DNA from: Rhodosporidiobolus odoratus
Lineage: Eukaryota > Basidiomycota > Microbotryomycetes > Sporidiobolales > Sporidiobolaceae
Direction of reading: 5' to 3'
Length of the DNA stretch: 64,000 nucleotides
NCBI GenBank assembly: GCA_034387635.1
Contig: JAOANU010000004.1
Coordinates: forward strand, 248,001-312,000
Below are positions 11,801 through 23,711 of the stretch, piece after piece (position 1 is the first letter of the stretch; the number at the start of each line of letters is the position of its first letter). The position numbers were made by a program, and so were the translations under genes. Below the pieces are notes generated by a model. That model was not told the origin of the DNA. It ran no database searches and saw only the letters and a program-made list of their open reading frames with translations.

Positions 11801-13949
11801 CGGCAAGGTCACCCTCGGCGGCCTCTTTGGCGGCCTCGATACTGGCGGCGATGGGGGCTTTTCCCAGTTCTTCGACTCGCAGTTCAGTCAAGATGCTGCT
11901 GGGGACGGCGCTCAGGTAAGTCGCTAGTTCCCGATAGCCATCCTTTCTGGCTTTCACTAATCCGTCTTTCTCTCATCTTCAGGCGGACGGTTTCCTTCGA
12001 CCCGCTCAGGACGACTTCGCTGCTCCCGCTGCAACCATGTTCGCCGCTCAACCTCTCATCAGCACCGCAGAGCGAGCAGCGGATGCAGCACGGCTAGAGG
12101 CTCGAGGCGGTTTCAACAACTTCGAACCCGAAACACCTCGCGAAGCCCCTGCTGCTCGCCAGTATATCAACGATCAAGGGTATGTTCTGAGCTTGGCCCC
12201 TTCAGCACCCTATCGGCTGACAATCTGCTTCTACACCAGCCTTCTCACTCAAACCCGCCCCGCCAATCTCTTCGCCGACTCTCCGTCCGATTCTCCCGCT
12301 TCCTTCTCCTTCCGTCAATCTCTCTCCACCCGAGCCTCCGAAACGCAACTTGCCGGCGACACGCAGATGCAGACGCCGACGCAGACCTCCAAGAACCCGA
12401 CGAAGCTTCGCCGGCAGGGTGCGTTGACCAGCTTCAGCGCGCTAGCGACAACCGAAATGCAGGCTGTATCAGGCACAGCCGCTGTCACGCAACCGAACGG
12501 AGACTTGGCAGAAACGCAGGAGGAGGAGACGCAAGAGGCGATGCCGAGTGCGGCGGAACGCCAGACCCTCGCGTCGAAGAACGCTTTTGATGCTCTCCGT
12601 GCGGGAGCCACCCAGGCCAACGCTCCGGCGCCGGCTCCCGCTGCTGCGCCCAAGCGACCAGCGAAGAGTGCCTTCATCAATGACCAGGCAGGCATGGACG
12701 ATGAGGATGAAGGAGGCGGCTTGGGCGGTGTTTCAACCGACGAAGACGAGGAGGGTCACGACGACGAGCTCGAGTCGCTTGTGGACAATGAGGAGGTTCA
12801 TGAAGAGGTCAGGGCAGAGCAGGACGCCTTGGCCGACGAGCTCCATGCGTACGTTGCATTCTTTTCTTCTATACAATGTGCGAAGCTGAAGCTCTCTTCC
12901 CTTGCCCTCTGACAGCGCCGAAATGGAGAAGCGGGACGAAGCCGCACTCAAGAGGGCGGAAGGCATCGCGGCCGGTAAAGAGCGCAACAAGCGTCGTGGA
13001 GGCGATCTCTCCGATGACGATTGGTACGATGACTTCGTCGGCAACAAAAACCTGCCCAAGAAGCGGCCGCGGGTAGATGACACCACCACAGCCGGTCTTG
13101 GTGAGCCTCCTCCTCTGATCTGCCCATTGCACGCTGTGCTGACACGCTGCTATCTAACAGCGGCAAAGGAGGAGACCCAACCCTTCGCTGCCGTTCTCCG
13201 CGAAGCTTGCGATCCGACCAGCAAGCAGAGTGCCCTGGACTTCCTCCGAGAGCCATCCGTTTGCGACGAGGACGACGACGCTGCCATGTCAGACGACGCA
13301 GCCTACCAGGACCCTTTCGGCAGCCGGAACCCGACCTTCCGAGAAGCACAGAAAATTGCCCTCCAGCGTCAGAAGCGACGAGACGAGGAGGAGGACGACG
13401 AAGCCATGGCCAGTGAGGGAGAAAAGAGCGACAATGGCTATCTCGCCGACCCTCAACTCAGAGGATCCAGCTCGCCCGTCGTCCCTCTCAAGCTGAACAA
13501 CCGCACTACAACCACGACAAGGGTCTCGAACACGCAGGTCGACGAGTATGATGCCATCGATGTGCGCTGCCCTGCCTTTCATCCTCTGCACCCAATCAAG
13601 CCTGACTTTTTTTCGTTCTCGCCCCTCTAGTCGCAAAACTCTCTCACGCTTCGCAAGTCGCATCATTCGGAGATCCAGTACGCCGTCAGCGACTCGCGCG
13701 CCGACTCGACGTCGGCAACGGTGGCGAACGGGCGCAGCACAGTGTCCGTTGTTCTTCATGCCTTCGATATCCGCCAAAGCTGACCTTCTCAACCCCATTC
13801 TCACTTATCGCAGAACTGGCTTCTCCTCGCGGGGTGGCGCTGGCAAGACGGGTACTTCGGCCGCTGTATCTGACAAGAGGAAGCGAACGGAGCTTGGGGC
13901 CAAGAAGTCCACTCTTGGCATGTTAAGGTCCGAGGCCCGCTTCACCTAG
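8899..13949 (+). CDS. MRC1: Mrc1/Claspin-type replication checkpoint mediator (spliced)
   Basis: Very acidic, Ser-rich nuclear protein of the Mrc1/Claspin family, which travels with the replisome and transmits ATR/Mec1 signals to the effector kinase. Visible features are a Ser/Asp/Glu-rich N-terminal third, a basic coiled stretch rich in K/A near 10730-10850, SQ/TQ clusters expected for ATR-type kinases (for example SQFFDSQFSQ near 11863 and several TQ near 12350-12540), and the MRC1-like segment: AFINDQAG, acidic block, DELESLVDNEE, ADELHA (about 12670-12850), then DDDWYDDF near 13010. Exon 1 starts with MTSQEVHKD at 8899. At least eight introns split the gene, and the stop is TAG at 13947-13949. 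Low sequence conservation is normal for this family; the call rests on the conserved segment and composition. Confidence 0.82.
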
Positions 13950-14163
13950 TGTTCCTCTTCTCCATGTCCTAGTTCACTCTCTCGCCTCTCGCGTCTATTC
14001 GCATAGTCTTTGTATACCCTTATTCGTTGCTTCTTGCCGTACAGTACCTCCCATCTGCTTTGTTTGCCAAATTTTGCAACGCGATTATTCTCCTCACGGG
14101 AGCCCCACAGAAAGTATGATGCTAGAGAGCGATTGCAGAAAAGCAGTAAGCTAGGATGGACGC

Positions 14164-15407
14164 TCAATAGAAAGCTATAGTATGCAAGAGCTGATGAGGG
14201 TGCCGGTCTTGCTGTCGAGTGAGGATGTCATCCATTTCCGTGTCCAGATCTTTGGCTGCTTCGATCTGCGGGTGAACAAGCGCAGAGTCAGTCCGAGACG
14301 TCAGACAAGTCCGGAAATTTGAGGAGAAGACGAACCGCTGCGCAGAGTTCAAGTAGAGCCTTGCCCGCGATCAGCGCTTCTTCGTGATTATCCTTAATCT
14401 CGACGTTGATGACGTGCACTGGCCGATTTAGTTCGCTCCCTCGAGTGAGCAGATCTGATTCCACCATGCGTCAGCACGCACCACTTAGCGGGCAGAGGGA
14501 GAGAATCAACGAGGACGAACCGTCAATAACGGCATCATAGCATCGCTCTTCGCACGTGATCACTATGTCCGCCACGCTTTGACTTTCTTGCCACCGTTCT
14601 GGGGCTCGCTTGAGCTTACGATTTCGGTCGAGCATACCGAGGAGGCCGTTCGCGGTATACCTGTAGAAAGTGGATTCGGGCGGGAAACGCTCTGATCAGG
14701 TGAGCATCCAGGAGAAGGCGAGGGAGAAGTACGCACAGCCGCTCGTCCTTCGACTTGAGGTCTTGGTACATGTGTTCGTAGGGCGTGCCGAAGGCGTAGA
14801 TGTTGGGGCGGTCGATCGCGGTTCCAGGAAGACGGACAGCAGAGCCAGTTCCGGCAGAGATGACCTTGAAGTTGGCTTTCCTGCACCCAGAAAACTTGTT
14901 CAGTGTACAGATCGACATTGCGGAGGAAAGGAGGAAGACGCACGAAAGTACATTGTGCCCTTCCATCGACCTGTTTTGGTTACTTGCACAAACAACGCAG
15001 AACGTCATGCGTTTTCCTCCACCCTGCCGGTCCGCCTCATTGATCGCGGCGGCTGTAGTCAGCGCCTGCGGTGGTGGTGTTGCCATGGGTGTTACGTTTG
15101 TCGGAGGGTTGACGGGTGCGATTCCAGTCGAGTTGTGGGAAGATTGGCGGAAATGAGGCGGAGCGGGGGCGTAAGAGGGGTAGCCGTTGATCGTTCCTTG
15201 CGACGGTGGTGGAGGTGGCGCGCCATACGAGCCTGGCCCTCCATTATGCGAAGGCGGGGCGGAAGACGAGGGAGCGCCATAAGGTGGTTGTTGGTGCTGC
15301 TGCTGATGAAGAGGTGGGGAAGGACCTGATGGACCGCCGCCTTGGTACGGTGAGTTGTTACGACTTGCGTAAGCTTCTCGAGCTCTCAGGCGTGGATCGG
15401 CTGACAT
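14164..15407 (-). CDS. SSU72: SSU72 RNA polymerase II CTD phosphatase (spliced)
   Basis: Low-molecular-weight Tyr-phosphatase-fold enzyme that dephosphorylates Ser5-P (and Ser7-P) of the Pol II C-terminal domain in the cleavage/polyadenylation complex. The core starts at [17 protein letters not shown]140-x5-R146 is the catalytic CX5R loop. It continues through [36 protein letters not shown], a LLGMLDRN segment, and the family C-terminus ending HTIAFY at 14167. Splicing at the first intron (phase 2) gives HNVLSKANFKV, as expected. Unlike most Ssu72 proteins there is a 133-residue Pro/Gln/Gly/Ser-rich extension before the core. The gene converges on MRC1 with only 214 bp between stop codons. 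Confidence 0.92.
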
Positions 15408-17550
15408 CGCGGGTGAGTCAGGAGCGAAGTTGTGATGAGAAAGTTGAGGATGGAGATAACGACGACGCGTCGTCTTTGCGGGCGAGTCGGCGGATGTAGG
15501 CTTTGATTTTGGAATCTGTAAAGATCGATAGTCTTTTCTGAGGCTATTTGAGCTGTCGAAGCGCCGCCGCGCCCCGTTGTCCTCAACGTCCGTCGTCCTT
15601 CTTGTTTCTACCCTCCATGATTGCTACCGTTGGAAGTCACACAGTCGCTGTCGTAACGAGTGCTCGTGCATGTGTCGATCCACCCTCGTCGTACTGCAAG
15701 TTCGCTTCCCTGTCAAACTTTCCTTTCTCCTATTCGCCTCACCACGCCTCATCAGCGAAGAGCGAGCGCTTCGTGAGGCGCGGCTGGAGTTCCGAGCGCC
15801 GCCGCCGAGGTTGATCTTCCAGCTTTCTTTGTGCAGCCACCTGTCGAAGTCGCGACGAAGCGGCGCTTGTTTGCGGATCCTTTGCCGCTTCCGCCGCCTT
15901 TTCTCCTCAGCATGCGGTACGCTTCCCTTCCTTCCTTTCCGCCTGTATCGCGCTGCCTGACGGCTGCGATCCTACCTGAGCCATTCACTGCAGATTCACG
16001 TACCTGCCTACGTACCATCAGAGCGTGCACGCTTGCCAGCCACCCTCGTCAGCCTGTTTACACCCTTCTGTTCTCATCGCTTCGAAGCCCCTTCGGTCAA
16101 AGCTGACCAAGACCGACGCCTTGCGGAACCTTTCCAGAGCAGCTGCTCGACGCCGCTATCATCAGACTGCGCGTAGAACAGCGATGACGTCCGTCCTGCG
16201 TCTTTTCCCTCCAGCTGTTCCCTCTTGCGTAGCCGACATGCACTGCGTGGCACAATATCTCGCACGCTGTGCATCACCTCTGATCAGCGCGACCAATACA
16301 ACATACTGATCAAGGCGGCGGTACAGCAAGCAGAACCGAAGAACAGCTCTACATTTGTAAGTAGAAATTCGATTCGTGTCCTTTACAGTACTGTGACATG
16401 GAATTGCAGCCAAGAGCGGTCCCATGACGAAGCATTCTGTAGAGGCACCGGATTCGCGCCAAGAAGAACCGGTTTTACGGATCAGTGCGAAGGGTCCAAA
16501 GGGCAGACATGTAATGTAGCTTTCCGATCATATGTACGTTCGCCTGGCTTCTTACCGACCTCCTTGCCTCGGTTCTTCCGCTTGAGAGTCGTCTTCTACG
16601 GTCTCCCCCGCTGCCATGCGTAGCGACCGATATTCTTGTCTGTGCTGGTGCACTCAACTGCCGTCTTAGCCGGCTCGTAGCAGCGGTCCTCGTCAGCTGA
16701 TTTCCCTCCACACACGAATTCAAATCAGTGTCTATCTTCCCTCGGACATTCCCACGTCAAACGTTATGAGTTCTGGCGCCACAGCTTCATGGGCTGCTCA
16801 GCTGGGCAAAAGGCGTTGTCCCCTTACGCTGCTCAGGCGCCTAGTATTGCAGTAGGCCGCCTAGTAGTCGAAGGCTCGCAGTGACCTTGCACAACAAGAC
16901 TGCATCAGAGAAGAATCCTGTGAGATTCAGGGCGGCGGTAAATAGAGTAGTCTTAGAATCCTAGGAACAAGCAATCGCGTGAGGTACCTTCTTATTTTTC
17001 TTTTCGCTCCCAGAGGTTCGTCGTCCGTCAGGCAACCCAGTCAACAGCTCGTCAGCACCACGGCAACACGCAGCAACGACACTAGCGGCGCAACCATTGG
17101 CGGCGGTTCTTGTGCCCAATTTCGGTGAATCCGCAATCTTCGCTCCCATCTCTCCCGGCTTGCTTCCTCCATCGCCTTCTCGCACCCCCGGTCCCAGCTA
17201 CATCCCCGAAACCAACTGTTCGTTCGGCGTCGAATCCAGCCTACTGTTCCAGCCAGCTCAACTGCACCTTCTCTCACACCCGCTGCCACTTCGCGCCGAG
17301 GTCTCGCTCTGCAGGACTGACATCTCCTAGAGGTACGTCCACCTTTGCAGCCTCACATCGTGCTTGTCCGCGCCCTGATCGTACCAAAGAAGTGGTTCTG
17401 CCGCTCATCTCTCGCAACAGCTTCGACCCCCTCTTTCCCCCTTTACAGCTTCCTCTGCCAGCCCCGCCTTACCAGCCACCGCCCCTTCCGCGGTTTTGTA
17501 CATAGTCAGTGGACTCGAGCGTCGTTGCCCTCGATCACCTGGAAGGAAGT
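15408..17550. other. 2.1-kb divergent gap, SSU72 / HSF-type factor
   Basis: No recognisable protein gene. From about 15550 the plus strand is pyrimidine-rich with repeated GTA(C/A)G donors and CAG acceptors, for example donor near 15915 with acceptor near 15994, donor GTAAGT near 16357 with acceptor at about 16410, and GTACGT at 17333. This may be a long spliced 5' leader of the HSF-type gene or a separate noncoding transcript. Open frames here are short and low-complexity. Confidence 0.45.
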
Positions 17551-19652
17551 ATGGCAAGCGCCCCGACAGCGTCGACTTCCGCCTCTGCATACGAACCTCA
17601 ACTCGCCAAGTCAAGGCGCTCCCAATTCATCGAAAAGCTGCACGAGTGAGTGCATGTTTCCTGTAGGGCGGAGACGGTTGGGAAGGGAAGAGAAGGCTGA
17701 CGCAGGTTACCGGTCGCAGTCTGCTGGAGAACCCTCTCGACGCCGACTCTTTGCGATGGGCGAGCGATGACTCTTTTGAGGTCACGTCAAACGAGTCGAA
17801 TGCGAGGCAGGCGCTGTCTCCCAAGTTTGACTTTCGCTCGTGCGTCTTTCTCCGAACTCGTGCAGATGCGGAATGCAGCTGACAGTCGAGCTCGTGGCCC
17901 GAGAAAATAGGTTAAGCAGTTTCATTCGGCAGTTGAGGTGTGCTCCCCTGGCTCCTGCTTGCTAGTCTGTCGACCTGACACATCCCTCTCCACACAGCTA
18001 CTACAATTTCAAGTAAGCTAAGCCGGATGGCGTGTAACGTAAGGAAGACGAACTAAGCTTTTTTGTCTTCGTTCTGCAGGCGACTAAGCGACCGAAGACG
18101 CTCAACGGAGCGGAAAGCTGCACAAAGCGGGTACATTGTCTTTACGTACGTCTCCTTTATAGTTCGAACAGGTTAACACGCTCAGTTTTTCCCCTCCCGC
18201 AGCCATCCCACCGGTTTCTTCGTCCGTGGTGATGCGAGCAAGCTGGAGGGTATCACGCGGAAAACTCGAAATCGGCCGGAGAAGGAGAGACGACCGAGTG
18301 CGGTGTCGACGGGATCAGCGGAGGAGGGTGGGCCTCCCCCAGTCTGGCCGGAATATGCGCATCCTCCATCCGTCCTTTCTTTCGCCAGCACCAACCCTTT
18401 CTCTTCCTATCCACCTGCTTTACCTCCTCATTATTCACCCCCTTCTCTTCCTTCTCCCGACCAGTATGGGCCATGGCGATCTTATCCGACTTCCGCCTGG
18501 CCACAGCCGCACCCATCTCCAACTTCGCTGTACCCATCCGAGTACGGCTTCCCTGCACCCGGGGCGTCCCCTTCCTCCGGCACGGCGTACGGAACCTACC
18601 CCACCGCGACGCAACAAGTTGCGCATCGACGGCTTTCACCCCGGTCAAAGCCCGACGACCTGCCGGCTGTCGCCGCTGCGCCCGGTTATCACCCGACGGT
18701 CTCGTCTTACGGTCCCCCAGATGCGGTGCACATCAGAGAAGACACCGGTGGCAGCGAGTATCATCCATCTTTTCCTACCCCGACCTACATCAGTCGCCCC
18801 GCAACTATCGACGAACCGCGTTTTTCTCAGACGGAAGAGCAAGCTTCGCCTTCCTCCTCTTCGTACCGGGCGACGGGCTTGCCGATGTACAACCCGCGCG
18901 GCAGCATCTCAGGCCAAGCGGCACCGTTTCCCGTCTCACATCCCACCTTCCCGGCTCCACCTACCGCAGTCCACCACCCGGTAGCTCCTTCTCCCATGCA
19001 ACAGTTCCATCACCGTCAGGCCTCGCAGCATCAGTATGAGGCTGTACCTTCTCCAACCTACTCGAGCGATGGCGATCCCGGTTCCACTATGCCCGCCGAC
19101 CTCGCCCATTTCTCCTCTCCGTACGTATCCGACGGTCGGCGGCGGTCTGTCTCGAACTACTCGACAATCTCGACGGCCCCATCGCATCTCTCGCACTCCT
19201 TCCACCCGTCGCCGACAGAGTCTTCGCCGTACCTCTCGCAAGCCCCGCCCCCACTCCTCGCTCACTCCCTCTCGCACATACAGCGTCCGCAACCCAGCGC
19301 CGCCCCCCAATTCCAACCTCAACTTCAGCCTCTCTCTCAGGCGATCCCACAACCTCTCCCTTTCGGGAACGAGGGAGAACTCGCGGTAGCGGGAGCGGCG
19401 CCTCCGCCCGTGTTGCACCATCCCGCGCCGGTCAGGCCGATGAGTTCGGGATGGGCGCCACCGCCTGCCCCGTGCTCTCGATGAGCGGCTCAGTTCCCAC
19501 TGCGACTGTGGTCATCAGGAGGATACCAGGGAAACAGTACAGGTGGCTCTTCGCTCTCTCCGGACCGGCCCGGCTTTATTTACTCCGATGACGGCGCTTA
19601 TATATCCGCGAGTTCACGCATTACTACGTCTGTCTCCCCTTCCTGCATCTGA
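17551..19652 (+). CDS. HSF-type DNA-binding transcription factor (spliced)
   Basis: Transcription factor with an N-terminal heat-shock-factor-type winged helix at about residues 22-130. Key segments are SQFIEKLHDLLENP, SLRWASDDSFEV, LSSFIRQLSYYNFKRLSDRR (recognition region) and FTHPTGFFVRGDASKLEGITRKTR. Exons as read: 17551-17645, 17720-17839, 17911-17937 (27 nt), 17998-18012 (15 nt), 18080-18145, then from 18203. The rest is a long Pro/Ser/Tyr/Gln-rich, probably disordered region typical of Sfl1/Hsf-like fungal regulators; no clear HSF coiled-coil is visible. The open frame stops at 19484 (534 aa). Splicing a 66-nt intron 19472-19537 instead gives a 568-aa protein ending at 19652, with a less biased C-terminus; the longer model is used here but is uncertain. 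Targets are unknown. Confidence 0.8.
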
Positions 19653-21434
19653 ATCCTCACTCATTACACATCGACACTCAACCACCGCATCATCATCACC
19701 TTTTCCCCTTCTCTTCGCCCTTCCCCTGCTGGCCCTCGTTTCACCCCGTCGTGTCTCGTCTCACGTTCCTCGCCGTAATTCCTTGATCCTGGTCTAGTAC
19801 AGTAGTACCGTGCGTCCCCTCTCCATTCTGCGCTCGTTGTCGTCATCGTCGTTATTCGATTTGCCATCTTGTTGTGCTTGATATTGAAAGGGGGAGCCCA
19901 ATGCAACTGGAATCATCTTGCTCTCCCCTCGGCCTTCGGCTTCTCTGGTCCTAGCGATCAAGCACGAGAGCTGAGGCTCGTGATGAACGGTGCCGTATTC
20001 AACGAGGACAAGGTAGAAGGCGGATTGAGAAGGTCCTAGGGAAGCACCGCCAACATAGTTTTTCTTTCTCTCGCCTCCTCGCAACGCCAGCGGAGGGAGA
20101 GTCAGCCAGATGGCCAGCCGCATTGCGCGTGTAGAGAGGCATGCGGCTCGGCTCACAAACAAACAGGGGCGTGCGGGCGATCTTCAGCGCGCGAGACTCA
20201 CTGCCGAGGGCAAACCCTGCTGAACAGGAAGAGATTGCTTTTCTTTTTCTCTTTGCGATGTATTGCGGACGGGAGGTATACACACCATAGCCGACCTGAT
20301 TGAGTTCGATCTGTGTTCAGCGGCATGAGCATGAGCATGAACAGCGACGAGGCCGAAAAGAGACTGCTTCGTGGTGCATGCGCAGAGTTGCGAGTCAGTT
20401 GCAGTCTCCTGTGTACGCTTTGATACAACTTGACTCCTCGAGCCCTTCTTGCGCGAAGTGCAGGCGAGATCCGACCTGGCGCGAGTATCCGGTTGCCGAA
20501 TTGTCCGAGAGATCTGCTCGTCGAGTCTCGAGACGACGGAGGGCTGAGAATACGTGTACAGTCCGATCGAGTGCTGCCGGACGTGTCATATGCCGAGTAC
20601 TGTAGCTTTGCGAGGCGAGTATCCTGGCGCAGTTCGAGGGCGAAGCGGAAAGTCCGTGAGAGGAGAGCTGCGCGTGCGGGGGAGAGGAAGCGAGTACGAG
20701 GGTGTCTGTGCGTCGTTGGATGCGGTTCAAGGTCGTGCTGATTAGCTGCAAGAGCGTGGTTAGGGTGGTGCTGAGTCTGCCGAGCCCGGTGCGAGTTGAC
20801 GAGATCGGAAGTTGAATGAAGTGGACGCGGAGGAGCCGGACGACTCGACTCGGAGAGGGTGACGGTGACAAGATGAAGCGAGTTACGGGACGGACAAGGT
20901 GCTCGGTAAGCCATAGCTGAGCGTAGGCATGTGTATTGCAATACAAAGCCAGTGCAAATGTAGCGTGAAGGAGGAAGAGAGAGTTTGGAAACGAACGCGT
21001 TGTCTTCTCTTCTCGCTCTCTCCCTCGTCGTTTGTCGGCCCACACAGGGCGCGGTGCAGCCCAACAGGGGCTCCATCTTACTCTACACCTTGAACTAGAC
21101 CCTCGCACCGCTTTACAGCCCCGCCCACGCCCTTGTACGCCCGTCCATCCTCGCTCAACTTTGGCGCCTTCTCCTCTCGCCCGTTCCGAACTCACAACCC
21201 TAGCTAGTAATAGTAAGCTATGGAGCAGCCCTGACCGTCTAGTACACAGTTCAGCTGACTTGCTACTCAACCTCAACAGCATCGCCCGTTGCGCCCCGTC
21301 CTTAGTCAGTTGGCTTTTCACTCAGCGGTGCACAAGCCTTCCAATTTCCGCCCCGTCTCTCCTCTTTTTTCGCCTCTCCTCCTCCGATCTCCGGTTCCCC
21401 CGCCTCCCCGGTCTTCTTCACCCTCCTCTTGTCG
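19653..21434. other. 1.8-kb gap upstream of the Rab-like gene
   Basis: No convincing protein gene. Between about 20300 and 21320 the minus strand has two long overlapping open frames (292 and 308 codons) in different phases. They lack domains, are Arg/Ser/Leu-rich, and read like composition artefacts. The minus strand is C/T-rich over 20200-21050 and the plus strand over 21050-21430, giving a switch near 21050 that looks like a bidirectional promoter for the Rab-like gene and an antisense transcript. Confidence 0.45.
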
Positions 21435-23711
21435 ATGACCTCCGTCGTCTCGCCTCCTCCCTCGCCACCGATTCCTTCTTCTCCTGGCTCGCTTTCTTCC
21501 ACCTCTTCAACCCAAACTCCCTCCGAAACCAGCGAAACCACCATTCCCAACCCGGCTTCCCCACCGTTCCCCACCTACACCTCGCTTAAAGACGAGGCGA
21601 ACAAGACCCCCGCCGTTCAGGCGACCAGGGTCTCGCTTCACGCGATACCTTCGTCTTCGTCTTCAGCGTCCGCCGCATCCGCAAGAACCGTCCCCCGCCG
21701 ACCGGGCCACCGCGTCGCTCTGTCGATGAGCCATGTCGGCTCAGTGACCGCAGCGTCTCAAGCCCAGAACGGACGAGGCGACGCTTTCCTGGCACCGGCG
21801 CTGAAAAGACGGACGCACCGAGTATCCGATATCGGTCGCGAAGCCACCGTTCGAGCTGCCTCTTCCACTTCGTCCAACTCGTCGACGCGCACTCGGACAC
21901 TCTCCTTCTCTTCGACCGAGCAAGCCTTTGTCCCAAACGCCGACTCGCCCCGCCTTTCCGCCAGTACGAGCAGCGCGACAATAGCTGCATTTCCATTCCC
22001 GCACGTTGAGGAAGCGAGGGCATCGTCACCAGTCCACAGCGTTCGATTACAACGCACGGCGACTGTCCCTACGCGGCGCCCGCCACGGCCTACTCGGCAG
22101 TCGACCGCACCCAGCACTACCTCGCAAACTCTGCGTGTGCCGGGGCGAACGGCAACACGGACGCAGTTCTCCTCGGTGGAAACGGGCGCGTCTCTCGAGG
22201 CCAAAGTGGTCCTGCGTGAGTGCTACTTGACTCTTTCTGATCGTTGCTCTCGCTAATTCTCTTCTATTCGTCTCGGGGGAAAACCTCAATAGTTGGCAGT
22301 CAGGGCGTCGGCAAGACGAGCTTGATCAATCGTACCTGCTACGGTGTCTTCAATCGAGACGTTCGCGCCTCGCTCGGGACGAGCTTTCACGGCAAAAAGC
22401 TGAACATCAACGGGTCGAGGGTGATGTTCCAGATTTGGGATCCCCTCGGGCAGGACAAGTTCAGGAGCTTGGCCGGACTTTACTATCGGGATGCTCTCGC
22501 CGCTGTCCTGATGTACGATGTGACGGACGAGAAAAGTCTGGATGACATCCTGCACTGGCTTCGAGGTACGTCGTCTTGATTGTTGTCGACATCAAACTGC
22601 CTGTCCTCACCTTCCTCCCCTTGCAGAACTGCGCGAGCAGATCACTCACGAGATGGTCATCCTGATCGTCGGCGCCAAGTCCGACCTCGCCGGCTCGTAT
22701 CCTACCGTCCCTCTCGAGACGGCTCGGCGAAAAGTCGCCTTGTGGTTGCACGAGCTCGACGCCCAGCACAACGCCCCTTCACCTCTCACCGTCCAGCCAA
22801 CCGGCCCTCCGCCGTCTTCGGTGCGGCGGCCTGGTCAACCCCGTTCTCGCACTCTCAGTACGCCTCAGGCCAACGCCTCCATTCCGCGGTCTGGCGCTCC
22901 ACCGCCCATCACCACCTCCTTCGCCCGCCCTTCTCCCTCTCCACCCTCTGCGCCTCCCACTGCCCCGCCCTCCGACTCCTTCTCGACCCGGCTTCGGAAG
23001 ATTTCCGAGCGACTCCCTTACTCGGGTGTAGTCCAGCCACCACCGCCTGCACCTCCTCCTCCGCCCCGTCCTCCTCCGGGCCTGACACCTAGCTTCACCA
23101 TGCCTGACTTGTCCAGCTACACGCTCGCGAGCCTCAACCTCGCCTCTCAGCTCCCCCTCTCGTCATCTTCCCTCGCGATCAACACCCTCGCTGCCGCCAG
23201 TGTTGGCATGGCGCGTGCCTCATCGGCGGATTCGCCCACTTCTAGGGGCATGGTCCATTCGCCCACCTCCCCCGCACTCGCTCGGGGATTTATGGCCCTT
23301 TCTTCCCTTGCTTCGGTCGCGGGTGGGGGGAAGCGCCTGACGCCGGAGGAGAAATGGAGGAAGGACCGGGAGGATGAGTTGAGAAAGTTGGCGGAGGAGG
23401 CGGAGAGGGAGGAGGAGAGGATTAGAGAAATTGTGGATAGGTGTGAGGTGGAGGTTATCGAGGTTAGTTCGAAGGAGAATGAAGGTGCGTTTTTTTTTCC
23501 CCCTTTCCTTGCCCTCCCTGGCACTCTCATGGCTCAAAACGGCTGGTCACCTCGCGCAGGCGTCGACTACGTCTTCGATTGCATCGCCACGCAGCTCCTC
23601 CGCCGCAGGGAGGAGATACACCAAGCTCGCATCTTGAGGAGTCGCGACTCAATCATCATTAAGGCGGAAGATGAGATCGACACGACTCAGGCGGGGTGGT
23701 GCGCCTGCTGA
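21435..23711 (+). CDS. Atypical Rab-like small GTPase with large extension and insert
   Basis: Four exons (21435-22215, 22293-22565, 22627-23484, 23560-23711) encode 687 residues. Residues 1-260 are Ser/Thr/Pro/Arg-rich. A Ras-superfamily G domain starts at 261: G1 GSQGVGKTS, switch I RASLGTSFHGKKL, G3 WDPLGQDKF (WDTAGQE in ordinary Rabs), YYRDALAAVLMYDVTD, and G4 VGAKSDL (Ala where Asn of NKxD is expected). About 225 Pro/Ser-rich residues and a charged coiled-coil-like helix then precede G5 (EVSSKENEG). The protein ends WCAC, a CxC motif typical of doubly geranylgeranylated Rabs, so membrane trafficking is the likely role. The closest Rab subgroup cannot be assigned by eye. Nucleotide binding may be altered by the G3/G4 changes. 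Confidence 0.78.

Noticed and set aside
20640..20665. GGAAAGTCCGTG resembling a conserved RNase P RNA element
   Set aside because: No companion conserved region or pairing partner found at a plausible distance.
20198..21321. Two long overlapping minus-strand ORFs (292 and 308 codons) as genes
   Set aside because: They overlap in different phases, lack domains and ordered composition, and contain no coherent splice structure.
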